DNA of 64,000 bases from an uncultured Saprospiraceae bacterium. GTDB lineage: Bacteria; Bacteroidota; Bacteroidia; Chitinophagales; Saprospiraceae. The position numbers and the translations under genes are program-made. The notes under the pieces are model-generated. The model saw only the letters and a list, made by a program, of their open reading frames with translations, was not told where the DNA came from and ran no database searches. This document shows, in pieces, positions 47,835-56,042 of the stretch; the first letter of the stretch is position 1; each line of letters opens with the position of its first letter. Location: positions 30,962-94,961 of the forward strand of contig CALMSO010000031.1 of the NCBI GenBank assembly GCA_937872385.1, read 5' to 3'.

Positions 47835-48680
47835 TTAGTTTTTCACAATAGGTACCGTTGCGATGCGTTGCCCGTCCGAAAGGCGCGCTACGTATTGCCC
47901 TGCGGTCAGTCCGCTTAGGTCTAAAGTTTCAAGATTATCACCATTACTCAGCCCGATACGCACTTGCTGCACCGTGCGCCCTTGCAAATCGTGCAAACTC
48001 AACCAATAGATACCACCTGTGGCTACGCCAATTTGCAAATGCACCTCGGTGCGCGCCGGATTGGGGTAGGCCGTCATTGCAACGGGTAAGATTCGATTAG
48101 AATTCAGAGCGGTCGTCATTTGCTCGGCGACTGTCAGCGGCATTCCAAGACTCGTTGGTGAATCCCCGCCCGTGCTGCCATTGCGATTCACAGCATTGCC
48201 AGAGGCATAAAAACGCACCGGCCCAGAGCCTGATTGCGGCGCCGTCCACTTGATTTCCAAGCGATTATCATTGCGCGTAGAATTTTGCTCCACGTAGCGG
48301 CGGCCGCTCAGGGTTGTGATGCGAAACCCTGGAGGAGAGCTATCCCAAGCGCCGGCTTCTTCGTTGGTAGCGCCACGCAAGGCTACTGCCTGAAAACCAT
48401 ACCCGCTGGGCATACCGCTGGCTGCCGTCACGGTGAGGCGGAAGGTGTAATCCTCGCCAGGTTCGTACATCGTGACGGGCATCCCATCCTTGAGCAACTC
48501 TGCGGTCATCGAAGGGTTGAAATTGCCGCCACCATGGCATGCGTTGCAAGTGCCTATGCTCAATGGAGAGCCGGTGCGATCTGCGCCTTGAGCGACACCC
48601 GCCCCGCCGGAGTTGCTATTGAACATAATCCAGGTGAAAGCAGCCAGAAAAAAGACGAAAAGTAATCTGATTTTTCTCAT
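47835..48680 (-). CDS. T9SS type A cargo protein with CxxCH motif
   Basis: 281 residues from the ATG at 48678-48680 (MRKIRLLFVFFLAAFTWIMF), a signal peptide; upstream in-frame starts would precede it. Mature N-terminus has GTCNACHGGG (Cys45, Cys48, His49), a possible c-type haem site. The middle is a beta-sandwich of the choice-of-anchor V / reeler-like kind (YTFRLTVTAASGMPSGYGFQAVAL). The C-terminus (AYPNPARTEVHLQI to YVARLSDGQRIATVPIVKN) is a T9SS type A sorting signal. Function unknown. Confidence 0.85.
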   Translation of the reverse strand: MRKIRLLFVFFLAAFTWIMFNSNSGGAGVAQGADRTGSPLSIGTCNACHGGGNFNPSMTAELLKDGMPVTMYEPGEDYTFRLTVTAASGMPSGYGFQAVALRGATNEEAGAWDSSPPGFRITTLSGRRYVEQNSTRNDNRLEIKWTAPQSGSGPVRFYASGNAVNRNGSTGGDSPTSLGMPLTVAEQMTTALNSNRILPVAMTAYPNPARTEVHLQIGVATGGIYWLSLHDLQGRTVQQVRIGLSNGDNLETLDLSGLTAGQYVARLSDGQRIATVPIVKN

Positions 48681-48832
48681 TTGTCCGGTTTTGGTATTTG
48701 AATACATGGTAAATAAAAAAATGCCTGCTCTGTTCATACAACAAGGCAAACACTTTACAAACGAACCTATTCAAATGTCCGGATGAGCATAAATGTTAAA
48801 ACAATGACATCTGTCGGCAGGTATGCAGTTTC

Positions 48833-49381
48833 TCAGCCGCCAAAGCTGTAGGCAGGCACCCGACCTTGCACCCCTCGAAAGTAGGCGACAATTTCCTCCA
48901 TGTCGGCTTCAATGTCGCCCGTAGGATAAAATGGCTCGCTAAAGCCCACGATTTTATTTCCCCAGTCAAATTTTACGCGTACAATGGGCACTTTTGCGCC
49001 CAGCGCAATGTAATAAAAACCGGTTTTGAGCCGATCTACCCTGCGGCGTGTGCCCTCCGGCGCAATGGTAAGTGCAAAACGCTCTTCTCGATTGAAAATA
49101 TCCACCACGGCATCCACGAAATTATTGCGTTTGGAACGATCCACCGGATACCCCCCCAGACGGCGAAATAGCCAGCCAAAGGGCGGCCGAAACAGCGAAG
49201 CCTTGCCTACAAACTTAATGTCGGCCTTGAGCACGCTGCGCACCAATAGCCCCACCGGAAAATCCCAGCCAGAAGTGTGCGGTACTACTATGATGACAAA
49301 TTTCTTTACATCATAAGGATAATTTCCTTCAATCTTCCAGCCCCAGCGCCGAAAAATCCATTTATTAATAGCATGAAACAT
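48833..49381 (-). CDS. 1-acyl-sn-glycerol-3-phosphate acyltransferase family protein
   Basis: 182 residues from the ATG at 49379-49381. PlsC-like fold: motif I VVPHTSGWDFPVGLLV (HxxxxD, about 33-38), motif III-like IAPEGTRRRVDRLKTGFYYIA and a PIVRVKFDW segment. The short size and the HTSGWD variant match the small acyltransferases of Bacteroidota that act on lysophospholipids or related acyl acceptors; the substrate is not known. Confidence 0.88.
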   Translation of the reverse strand: MFHAINKWIFRRWGWKIEGNYPYDVKKFVIIVVPHTSGWDFPVGLLVRSVLKADIKFVGKASLFRPPFGWLFRRLGGYPVDRSKRNNFVDAVVDIFNREERFALTIAPEGTRRRVDRLKTGFYYIALGAKVPIVRVKFDWGNKIVGFSEPFYPTGDIEADMEEIVAYFRGVQGRVPAYSFGG

Positions 49382-49416
49382 AAGCAATTATATGATTTAC
49401 CATTTAATTTTTTCCA

Positions 49417-49478
49417 CACTTCAACCCCTCAACACTTCAACCCCTCAACTTTCTAAACTCTTCCCCCCCTACTCCCCT
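49417..49478. repeat. C-rich degenerate repeat (CTTCAACCCCTCAA)
   Basis: ACTTCAACCCCTCAAC twice, then CTTTCTAAACTCTTCCCCCCCTACTCCCC, which runs into the stop codon of the following lipoprotein gene. It is the reverse-complement form of the GGTTGAG/GGGGAATA arrays. Confidence 0.65.
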
Positions 49479-51097
49479 ATCGTCACCGTGGCCACCAGCT
49501 CCCAATTGGCGCGCAGCGTTTCTAATTTTTTGGTAATAATAATTTCGGGTTGCCTTTTCAAATCATAACTTCCGCTGTCCCAACGCCCATTATTATTTAC
49601 ATCCACTATTATTTGTACTGTATATTCACCTGGTGGCATGGTTTTAAATTCTTTAGTAAATGTTTCTACCCCTTTCACTTGAAATTCGGTAGCGACATTA
49701 TTATTCAATAATAACTGCACAACATAATTGGTATCCGGTTGCATTCCCTCCAGCGTCAGTTGCATCGTGCCAAAAGCCTTGCGCAGTTCTGCCCGATATT
49801 GTATCATAATGGTATCGCTACGCAATCCGTAAATATCCTGAAAAGCGCCGGGCATGGCTTCTAAAGCGTAGGTCAGCCCTTCTCGCCAGGGGTAGCGCAG
49901 CATAAAATTGCGCGGCGACAGCGTATCCGGTGCGATGACAGGTGTCACAATGGTGCGCAGGGTATCTTCGTAGAGTCGGATGAGCGAGGTATCTATCTGT
50001 GCTATCGGATGATTGAAAGCCAACATGACGTGCCGGTCGGGATTGAGCGGGATGGCCGTCTGGCTACTGCGGCGATTAGACTGCACCAAGCGGGCTTTTT
50101 CTATAAAGTTCCCTTTCGACAGCCCCGGTACGCGCAAGGTATCCTTGAGCGAGGTATCACGTTGAATGTTTAAAGCCCAAGGCTGATTGGTTTCTATATT
50201 GTACCAAACGATGAGCGTATCCTTGTCGTATTCATACAGTATTTTCTGCCCGATGTCTTCGTAAGAAAATTCGAGCTGGCGCGGCGGCTGATTGAAAGTG
50301 ACAGTAGCGCGGCCGTAGTTGCGTGCTTCTTTTTCCAGCACCCGGAGGGAGCGCGCCTCCTCAAAAAGGCGAATACGCAGCGGCGGCGTACTGTCGCTCA
50401 GCACCACGAGGCTATCAGGAAAACCAATCGCTTCGTTGGGCAGGTTGAAGCGGTAGTTGAAGTCCACATCTTTCAAAGCAAAGCCTTTAAGCGCTCCGGC
50501 GCGAGCATTTTCAATGCGAAACTTGCCTTCCTTGTCGGTGCGGGCAAAATAAAAGGGGCGCTCGGTGCGCACCACGGAGTCCGCCAAATTGTCGTACAAC
50601 ATGAAAAGCACTTTTTCTATCGGCTCGCCGGTTTTAGCATCTACAATGACGCCGCTCACCGAGAGCGAATCGAGCACATCGCCGGTAGCAAAGACGAAGC
50701 GGAGATTGTCTGCTGGGTTTTTCTCGGTCAGGTCTTTGACGGCTTCGCCAAAATTGATGGTATAGGTCGCATCTTCGCGCAGCACCTCGCGGCTGTCAAA
50801 ATCAAAAAATACGGTACGCCCCTTGAGCGTGACCGTGGGGCGATATTGCAAAGGCGGCGACACCACTACCTGATTGAAAATATCCTCCAGCACCACCCAT
50901 TCGTCGAAAGTGAGTGCGATGCGTTGTTTGGCAAAATTGGTTTGCAAGGGAGGCGTAGAGCGTTCCAGTACCAATTGCGGGGGCGTTTCGTCGCGGGCCC
51001 CGCCATCGGGGGGCGTCACTGTTGCGCAGCCATACAGCAACACCATTCCGACTGTACACATCCACAAGCGCAAAAAATTCATATTGCTTTGGCTCAT
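49469..51097 (-). CDS. Ig-like domain lipoprotein
   Basis: 542 residues. Signal peptide with lipobox LLYGCA (Cys24), then an N-terminal bacterial Ig-like (Big_5) domain at about 40-140 (RIALTFDEWVVLEDIFNQVVVSPPL, YTINFGEAVKDL), a carnitine/carboxypeptidase-regulatory-like middle (SVSGVIVDAKTGEPIEKVL) and more beta repeats. This protein family is widespread in Bacteroidota; the role is unknown. An alternative start is Met6. Confidence 0.8.
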   Translation of the reverse strand: MSQSNMNFLRLWMCTVGMVLLYGCATVTPPDGGARDETPPQLVLERSTPPLQTNFAKQRIALTFDEWVVLEDIFNQVVVSPPLQYRPTVTLKGRTVFFDFDSREVLREDATYTINFGEAVKDLTEKNPADNLRFVFATGDVLDSLSVSGVIVDAKTGEPIEKVLFMLYDNLADSVVRTERPFYFARTDKEGKFRIENARAGALKGFALKDVDFNYRFNLPNEAIGFPDSLVVLSDSTPPLRIRLFEEARSLRVLEKEARNYGRATVTFNQPPRQLEFSYEDIGQKILYEYDKDTLIVWYNIETNQPWALNIQRDTSLKDTLRVPGLSKGNFIEKARLVQSNRRSSQTAIPLNPDRHVMLAFNHPIAQIDTSLIRLYEDTLRTIVTPVIAPDTLSPRNFMLRYPWREGLTYALEAMPGAFQDIYGLRSDTIMIQYRAELRKAFGTMQLTLEGMQPDTNYVVQLLLNNNVATEFQVKGVETFTKEFKTMPPGEYTVQIIVDVNNNGRWDSGSYDLKRQPEIIITKKLETLRANWELVATVTIGE

Positions 51098-51254
51098 TTT
51101 TATTTTGCAAAGGAAAGAAAATTTTCACATACTGCTACGCTGGCCTTTTAGCGAACTGTTTTTTATAAAAACTGGCTGCCCTGATTTTCTTTTTCCCGGA
51201 AAAAATTTCTACATTAAATCGCCGTAAATTATAAAACTACAAACTGCGAACATT

Positions 51255-53498
51255 ATGAGAAAACGATTGGAAGCTGTTTTTTATGCTTTTCCGATACAAT
51301 TGATCATTTTACACCTGCGAAGTCATCAACTAATCATCGGCGTATGGCTGGGCATTCTGCTGCTGCTGTCGGGCGCGGTGGGGCGCAAGTTAGGCTTTTT
51401 GTATCTTTTTCTCGACCCCGAATACCTCGGCATGGTCAATTTCTGGAGTTTTTTCTTCGTCGGTTTTGCTTTTGGTGGCTTGCTGATGACTTGGAATCTG
51501 ACCACTTATTTACTCATGGCGCATTATTTTCCGTTTTTGGCCTCGCTATCGCGTCCGTTTACCAAGTTTTGCATTAATAATATTTTGCTGCCCTTGGCTT
51601 TTTTTATTTACTACATGGCGGCAGTTATTCACTTCCAAAGCAAATTTGAAGAATTGCCTTTTGAAGATATTTTTCAAAACTGCCTCGGGCTTTTCTTCGG
51701 CGCCACTTCGCTCATTGTACTCAATTTGGTTTACTTTTTCTTTACGAATAAAGACATCTCCTCCTACAATAGACCCGCCCAAAGCCCCCCCCATTTGACC
51801 AAAAGCATCGCGCCCGGCCGCCGCGGCGTGGACCTCGACGAAATCAAGCAAGACCGCAAACGCTGGCGAGTAGAAACCTACCTCACAGAAGCCTTTCTGC
51901 CGCGGGTGGTGCGCAGCGTAGCACATTATGACTCGCGCCTGCTGATGAATATTTTTCGGCAAAACCACCTCAATGCCCTCATTATTCAATTGCTGAGTAT
52001 GCTCTTGCTGATGGGGCTGGGGCAAATGATGGACTACGCGGCCTTTCGCATTCCGGCGGCAGCCAGCATTTTTATTCTCGGCAGCGTCATTCTGGCTATT
52101 ATCGGCGCGCTTATTTACTGGTTTGACCAATGGTGGGTCACAGCTTTTATTTTGCTAATGATAATAGTCAACTTTATTACCAGTTTTGAATTGCTGACTT
52201 TTCGTAATAAAGCCTACGGAATGAATTATGAAACGGCGCCTGCGGTGTATGATTATAAAAATTTGCAAAAAATTTGTCATCCGGATACCGTAGCGGCCGA
52301 CCAGGCTGCCACTATTGCTATCCTCGAAAAATGGCTGCAAAAAGCGCGCCAATACCCCAGCCATAAGCCCAAAATGGTGCTAATGTGCGTGAGTGGCGGT
52401 GGGCTGCGCTCCGCTACCTGGAGCGTGAAGGTGGCCCAAACCGCCGACAGCTTGCTGCAGGGTGCGCTGTTGGATCAGACCGTGCTTATCACCGGCGCTT
52501 CGGGCGGCATGATTGGCATGGCTTACCTGCGGGAAGTGCTGTTGCGCCAGAAATTAGGCGCGCCAATGCAACTTTATCATCCAAAACATGTGCATTATAT
52601 CTCCAAAGACCTGCTCAACTCCGTGGCTTTTACCATCGTCTCCAACGACCTGTTTTTGCCCTGGGCAAAATTTCAAACGGGCGGTTTTCGCTATCGCAAA
52701 GATCGAGGCTACATCCTTGAGCGACAACTCAACGAAAACACCCTCGGCATACTCGACAAAACCATTGGCGACTACCGCGCCCCGGAGGCCGAAGCCCTCG
52801 TGCCTATGATTTACGTCACCCCCATGGTTGTGAATGACGCCCGGCGCCTCGTTATCTCGCCGCAAGGTGTGTCTTTTATGATGAATACCCCCGCCGGCAT
52901 ACAAAATCCGCATATCACGGAAATAGATGCCGTTGACTTCAGTCGGCTTTTCGCCCATCAAAACGCCTCCGAACTGCGCTTCCTCACGGCGCTACGCATG
53001 AATGCCACCTATCCGTATGTGCTGCCCAATGTCTATCTGCCCGCCACGCCTGGCATTGAGGCCATGGACGCGGGCCTGCGCGACAACTACGGCGTCCTTT
53101 CGGCTACGCGCTTTATTCAAGTTTTTCAGGATTGGATACGCGAAAACACCAGTGGTGTGGTGCTATTGCAAATCAGTAGCTCGCAAAAAACCGGGGCCAT
53201 CCCGCCCAGCGACCGGCAAGGCGCTATCAAAACCCTCTTCAATCCTATCGGCATTGCTGGGCAGATTATTTCGCTACAGGAATTTGAGCAAGATGCAGGC
53301 ATCGGCTTTCTGTACGACCTCCTCGGTGAAGATTTTTTCCAGGTCATCCGCTTTATTTATCGCCCCAGCCAGGCCAATCGCATGGCAGCCTCCATTTCTT
53401 TCCACCTAACCCAGGGTGAGCGCGAAAATGTACTCAACGCTATTTATAATCCGGAGAACCAGTCCGGGTTACGACAATTGCAGCAGTTATTGCAATGA
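51255..53498 (+). CDS. Patatin-like phospholipase with N-terminal membrane domain
   Basis: 747 residues. The first 330 or so carry about seven membrane helices in two clusters (25-160 and 240-320) separated by a basic cytoplasmic loop. The rest is a patatin-like hydrolase: oxyanion motif VSGGGLRSATW (about 378-388), nucleophile elbow ITGASGGMIGMA (Ser at about 416) and the catalytic Asp in AMDAGLRDNYG (about 604). Membrane-tethered lipid acyl hydrolase is inferred. No family match for the membrane part was recognised. Confidence 0.82.
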   Translation: MRKRLEAVFYAFPIQLIILHLRSHQLIIGVWLGILLLLSGAVGRKLGFLYLFLDPEYLGMVNFWSFFFVGFAFGGLLMTWNLTTYLLMAHYFPFLASLSRPFTKFCINNILLPLAFFIYYMAAVIHFQSKFEELPFEDIFQNCLGLFFGATSLIVLNLVYFFFTNKDISSYNRPAQSPPHLTKSIAPGRRGVDLDEIKQDRKRWRVETYLTEAFLPRVVRSVAHYDSRLLMNIFRQNHLNALIIQLLSMLLLMGLGQMMDYAAFRIPAAASIFILGSVILAIIGALIYWFDQWWVTAFILLMIIVNFITSFELLTFRNKAYGMNYETAPAVYDYKNLQKICHPDTVAADQAATIAILEKWLQKARQYPSHKPKMVLMCVSGGGLRSATWSVKVAQTADSLLQGALLDQTVLITGASGGMIGMAYLREVLLRQKLGAPMQLYHPKHVHYISKDLLNSVAFTIVSNDLFLPWAKFQTGGFRYRKDRGYILERQLNENTLGILDKTIGDYRAPEAEALVPMIYVTPMVVNDARRLVISPQGVSFMMNTPAGIQNPHITEIDAVDFSRLFAHQNASELRFLTALRMNATYPYVLPNVYLPATPGIEAMDAGLRDNYGVLSATRFIQVFQDWIRENTSGVVLLQISSSQKTGAIPPSDRQGAIKTLFNPIGIAGQIISLQEFEQDAGIGFLYDLLGEDFFQVIRFIYRPSQANRMAASISFHLTQGERENVLNAIYNPENQSGLRQLQQLLQ

Positions 53499-53536
53499 TG
53501 TTTGAACAATGACCAAGGCTTTGATATTGTAAGTAT

Positions 53537-53589
53537 CGTGATTTGCGGTTCGTGATTTGCGGTTCGCGGTTCGCGGTTTGCGGTTTGCT
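53537..53589. repeat. Heptameric RTTYRCG repeat array
   Basis: CGTGATTTGCGGTTCGTGATTT then tandem GCGGTTC and GCGGTTT units; same family as 39578-39635. Lies in the 208-bp spacer between the patatin and thioredoxin-like genes. Confidence 0.75.
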
Positions 53590-53706
53590 AATTGCTCGGA
53601 AATAATCATTTTGAGTGCAAAAAATTATATATCACTAATTATCAAAGTATAAAACTTTTTCAAATAACAATGCCCCATTATTTAATTATCACCGGAAATC
53701 ATTACC

Positions 53707-54366
53707 ATGCAAAAAATAAATAATGCCCTGTGGGACAATGCCATGTCTTACGAAACTTACTGGTCTTTCATCAACCAAACCCTACAAGCCAGACTCAATG
53801 CCAGCGCTCCGCAGCCGACCTACGCTGAAGCCATGCTGCATTACATCCAACTCAACGCCGTGCGCATGGCCCGCCTCGACAAAACAATCGAGCTAACCGA
53901 AACCGCCGAAGCCCTATTACAACAGCTAAAGCAACCCGTCGCGTGGCTTGTCATCACCGAGCCGTGGTGCGGCGACGCAGCCCAGAGTGTGCCGGCTTTG
54001 CAAAAAATAGCCGCCGCCAGCCCTCTGATAGCGCTGCGCTTCATCCTTCGAGACCAACACTTAGACATCATGGACGTATTCTTAACCAACGGCGCACGAT
54101 CCATTCCTAAAGTACTGATTATCAGCACTAAAACACTCGAAGTACTCGGCACCTGGGGCCCGCGCCCGGCAGCATTGCAAAACATAGCGCTGCCCCTCAT
54201 CGAAGCGATGAAAGCACAGCCGGATGCGGCCTTGCGTGCTCAACAGTACGAAGCCCTGAAAATAGAAGCCCAGCGCTGGTACAATCGCAATAAAACCTTT
54301 GATACGCAGCAGGAAATACTGCGGGCTACCTTAGCGGCGTTGCCCCTTGTTGCCGCCAGCGCCTGA
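53707..54366 (+). CDS. Thioredoxin-fold family protein without CxxC
   Basis: 219 residues, cytoplasmic. Residues 60-165 form a thioredoxin-like fold with WLVITEPWCGDAAQSVPALQ, where the usual CxxC is WCGDA (one Cys), and the cis-Pro segment GARSIPKVLIIST. It matches the Bacteroidota thioredoxin_9-type family whose function is not settled. A redox role would need another Cys; none is near. Confidence 0.82.
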   Translation: MQKINNALWDNAMSYETYWSFINQTLQARLNASAPQPTYAEAMLHYIQLNAVRMARLDKTIELTETAEALLQQLKQPVAWLVITEPWCGDAAQSVPALQKIAAASPLIALRFILRDQHLDIMDVFLTNGARSIPKVLIISTKTLEVLGTWGPRPAALQNIALPLIEAMKAQPDAALRAQQYEALKIEAQRWYNRNKTFDTQQEILRATLAALPLVAASA

Positions 54367-54561
54367 GACATTGTCAAGGAGCGTACTTGTTGTGCAATTT
54401 TATATAAATTTTTATAAAAATTCATAAATCCTTGTTTTTCAAAAGTATAAACCCTGCCCCAAATAACAAATAACAATAGCCCAATACTTATCGGCATTTA
54501 AAATTATTATAAAAACGGCACGGCATTTTCCATTATCCGCTTTTGCTTTTAATTTCGCCGT

Positions 54562-55488
54562 ATGGCGGCAAGGAAATACCTGATAGTAGTGAGCGGTGCT
54601 ACGGCCAGCGGCAAGACGAGCTTTGCGGTGCAATTGGCCCAACATTTTCGTACGGAAATGCTCTCCTGCGATAGTCGCCAGTTTTTCCGGGAGATGCACA
54701 TCGGCACAGCCAAACCCACGGCGGAAGAAATGCAAGATATTCCGCATCATTTCATCGGGCATCGCAGTATTTTCGAGCCTTACAATGTCGCTGATTTTGA
54801 GCAGGAGGCGTTGGAGCTGCTCGCCGATTTGTACCAACGCTACGACACGGTAGTGGCTGCGGGCGGCTCGGGGCTTTACCTCAAAGCACTGTGCGAGGGC
54901 TTGGACGAATTTCCGGAAATACCAGAATCCATTCGGCAGTCCGTTCGGCAACTGTATGAAAATGAAGGACTTATAGCTTTACAAAGAGCTTTAGCCGCCG
55001 CCGACCCAGTCTATTATGCCAGCGTAGATCGGCACAATCCGCACCGGCTCATCCGGGCACTTGAGGTCTGCTGGGCTACCGAGCGTCCTTTTTCTGCTTT
55101 CCGCAAAAACCATACTCCGCCGCGGCCATTCACCCCGATTTATATCCAATTGGACTGGCCCCGAACCGAGCTGTATGAGCGCATCAACCAACGCGTGGAG
55201 GCCATGCTGGCACAAGGGCTGCTCGACGAAGCCCAGATGCTCTATCCGCATCGCAACCTTATACCTTTGCAAACTGTTGGCTATCAAGAGTTATTCGACT
55301 ATTTCGACGGGCAACTGACGCTGGAAGAAGCTGTTTTAAAAATTAAACAACATTCGCGCAATTACGCCAAACGGCAGCTCACCTGGTGGCGGCGTGACGG
55401 CTACTGGCAACTGTTCCACCCCTCTCAATTGGCCGAAGCAATTGAGTATATTGAGCAACGAATAGCAAGGGAAAATTCAAATGATTGA
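54562..55488 (+). CDS. miaA: tRNA dimethylallyltransferase
   Basis: 308 residues. Adds a dimethylallyl group to A37 of tRNAs that read UNN codons. P-loop VVSGATASGKTSFAVQLA (about 9-26), LSCDSRQFFREMHIGTAKP, VAAGGSGLYLKALCEG and NPHRLIRALEV are family signatures; the C-terminal NYAKRQLTWWRRDG is present. The stop codon overlaps the TTGATAATCAA palindrome at 55485. Confidence 0.96.
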   Translation: MAARKYLIVVSGATASGKTSFAVQLAQHFRTEMLSCDSRQFFREMHIGTAKPTAEEMQDIPHHFIGHRSIFEPYNVADFEQEALELLADLYQRYDTVVAAGGSGLYLKALCEGLDEFPEIPESIRQSVRQLYENEGLIALQRALAAADPVYYASVDRHNPHRLIRALEVCWATERPFSAFRKNHTPPRPFTPIYIQLDWPRTELYERINQRVEAMLAQGLLDEAQMLYPHRNLIPLQTVGYQELFDYFDGQLTLEEAVLKIKQHSRNYAKRQLTWWRRDGYWQLFHPSQLAEAIEYIEQRIARENSND

Positions 55489-55495
55489 TAATCAA
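55485..55495. repeat. Perfect TTGATAATCAA palindrome at the end of miaA
   Basis: The palindrome includes the miaA TGA stop (55486-55488) and lies 73 nt before the next gene, in the same relative position as copies upstream of other genes. Confidence 0.5.
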
Positions 55496-55567
55496 ATTTT
55501 TACATTATAAAAATAAACACAAACAGCAAAAGCACCCTCATTTCCTGCGTCTAAAAATTCGACATCC

Positions 55568-55993
55568 ATGATTTGGCAACAACCCTTTACACTCGAAGGC
55601 ATCAATCAAACATCGCAAGGTACCCTGGTGGAACATCTGGGCATTGAATTCATTGCTTTTGGCGATGATTACCTCACAGCACGTATGCCCGTGGACGATT
55701 GTACGGTGCAGCCCATGCGTCTATTGCACGGCGGCGCCAGCGTGGCCTTAGCCGAAACCCTCGGCAGTGTGGCTTCGGTGCTCTGCCTGACCGATACCGA
55801 TCGCTTTATGCCGGTAGGAGTAGAAATCAACGCCAACCACTTGCGGCCCGCTACGCGGGGTTTTGTGTATGGCACCGTGCGGCCCTTGCGCGTGGGGCGC
55901 AATATGCACGTTTGGCAAATTGAACTCCGCGATGAAGCCGAGAAGTTGACTTGTGTCAGCCGTTTGACGATTGCAGTGGTGCCCCGTAGTTGA
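55568..55993 (+). CDS. Hotdog-fold acyl-CoA thioesterase (PaaI/MenI-like)
   Basis: 141 residues, a single hotdog domain. The catalytic helix motif MRLLHGGASVALAETLGSVAS (about 48-68) and VGVEINANHLRPATRG match the PaaI/DHNA-CoA thioesterase group. Which acyl-CoA it hydrolyses cannot be told; no menaquinone or phenylacetate genes are adjacent. Confidence 0.9.
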   Translation: MIWQQPFTLEGINQTSQGTLVEHLGIEFIAFGDDYLTARMPVDDCTVQPMRLLHGGASVALAETLGSVASVLCLTDTDRFMPVGVEINANHLRPATRGFVYGTVRPLRVGRNMHVWQIELRDEAEKLTCVSRLTIAVVPRS

Positions 55994-56042
55994 AGACAAC
56001 GTTTGGGTAGTTGGTGCGTTTTAGTTATAGAAAAAAGTCAAC

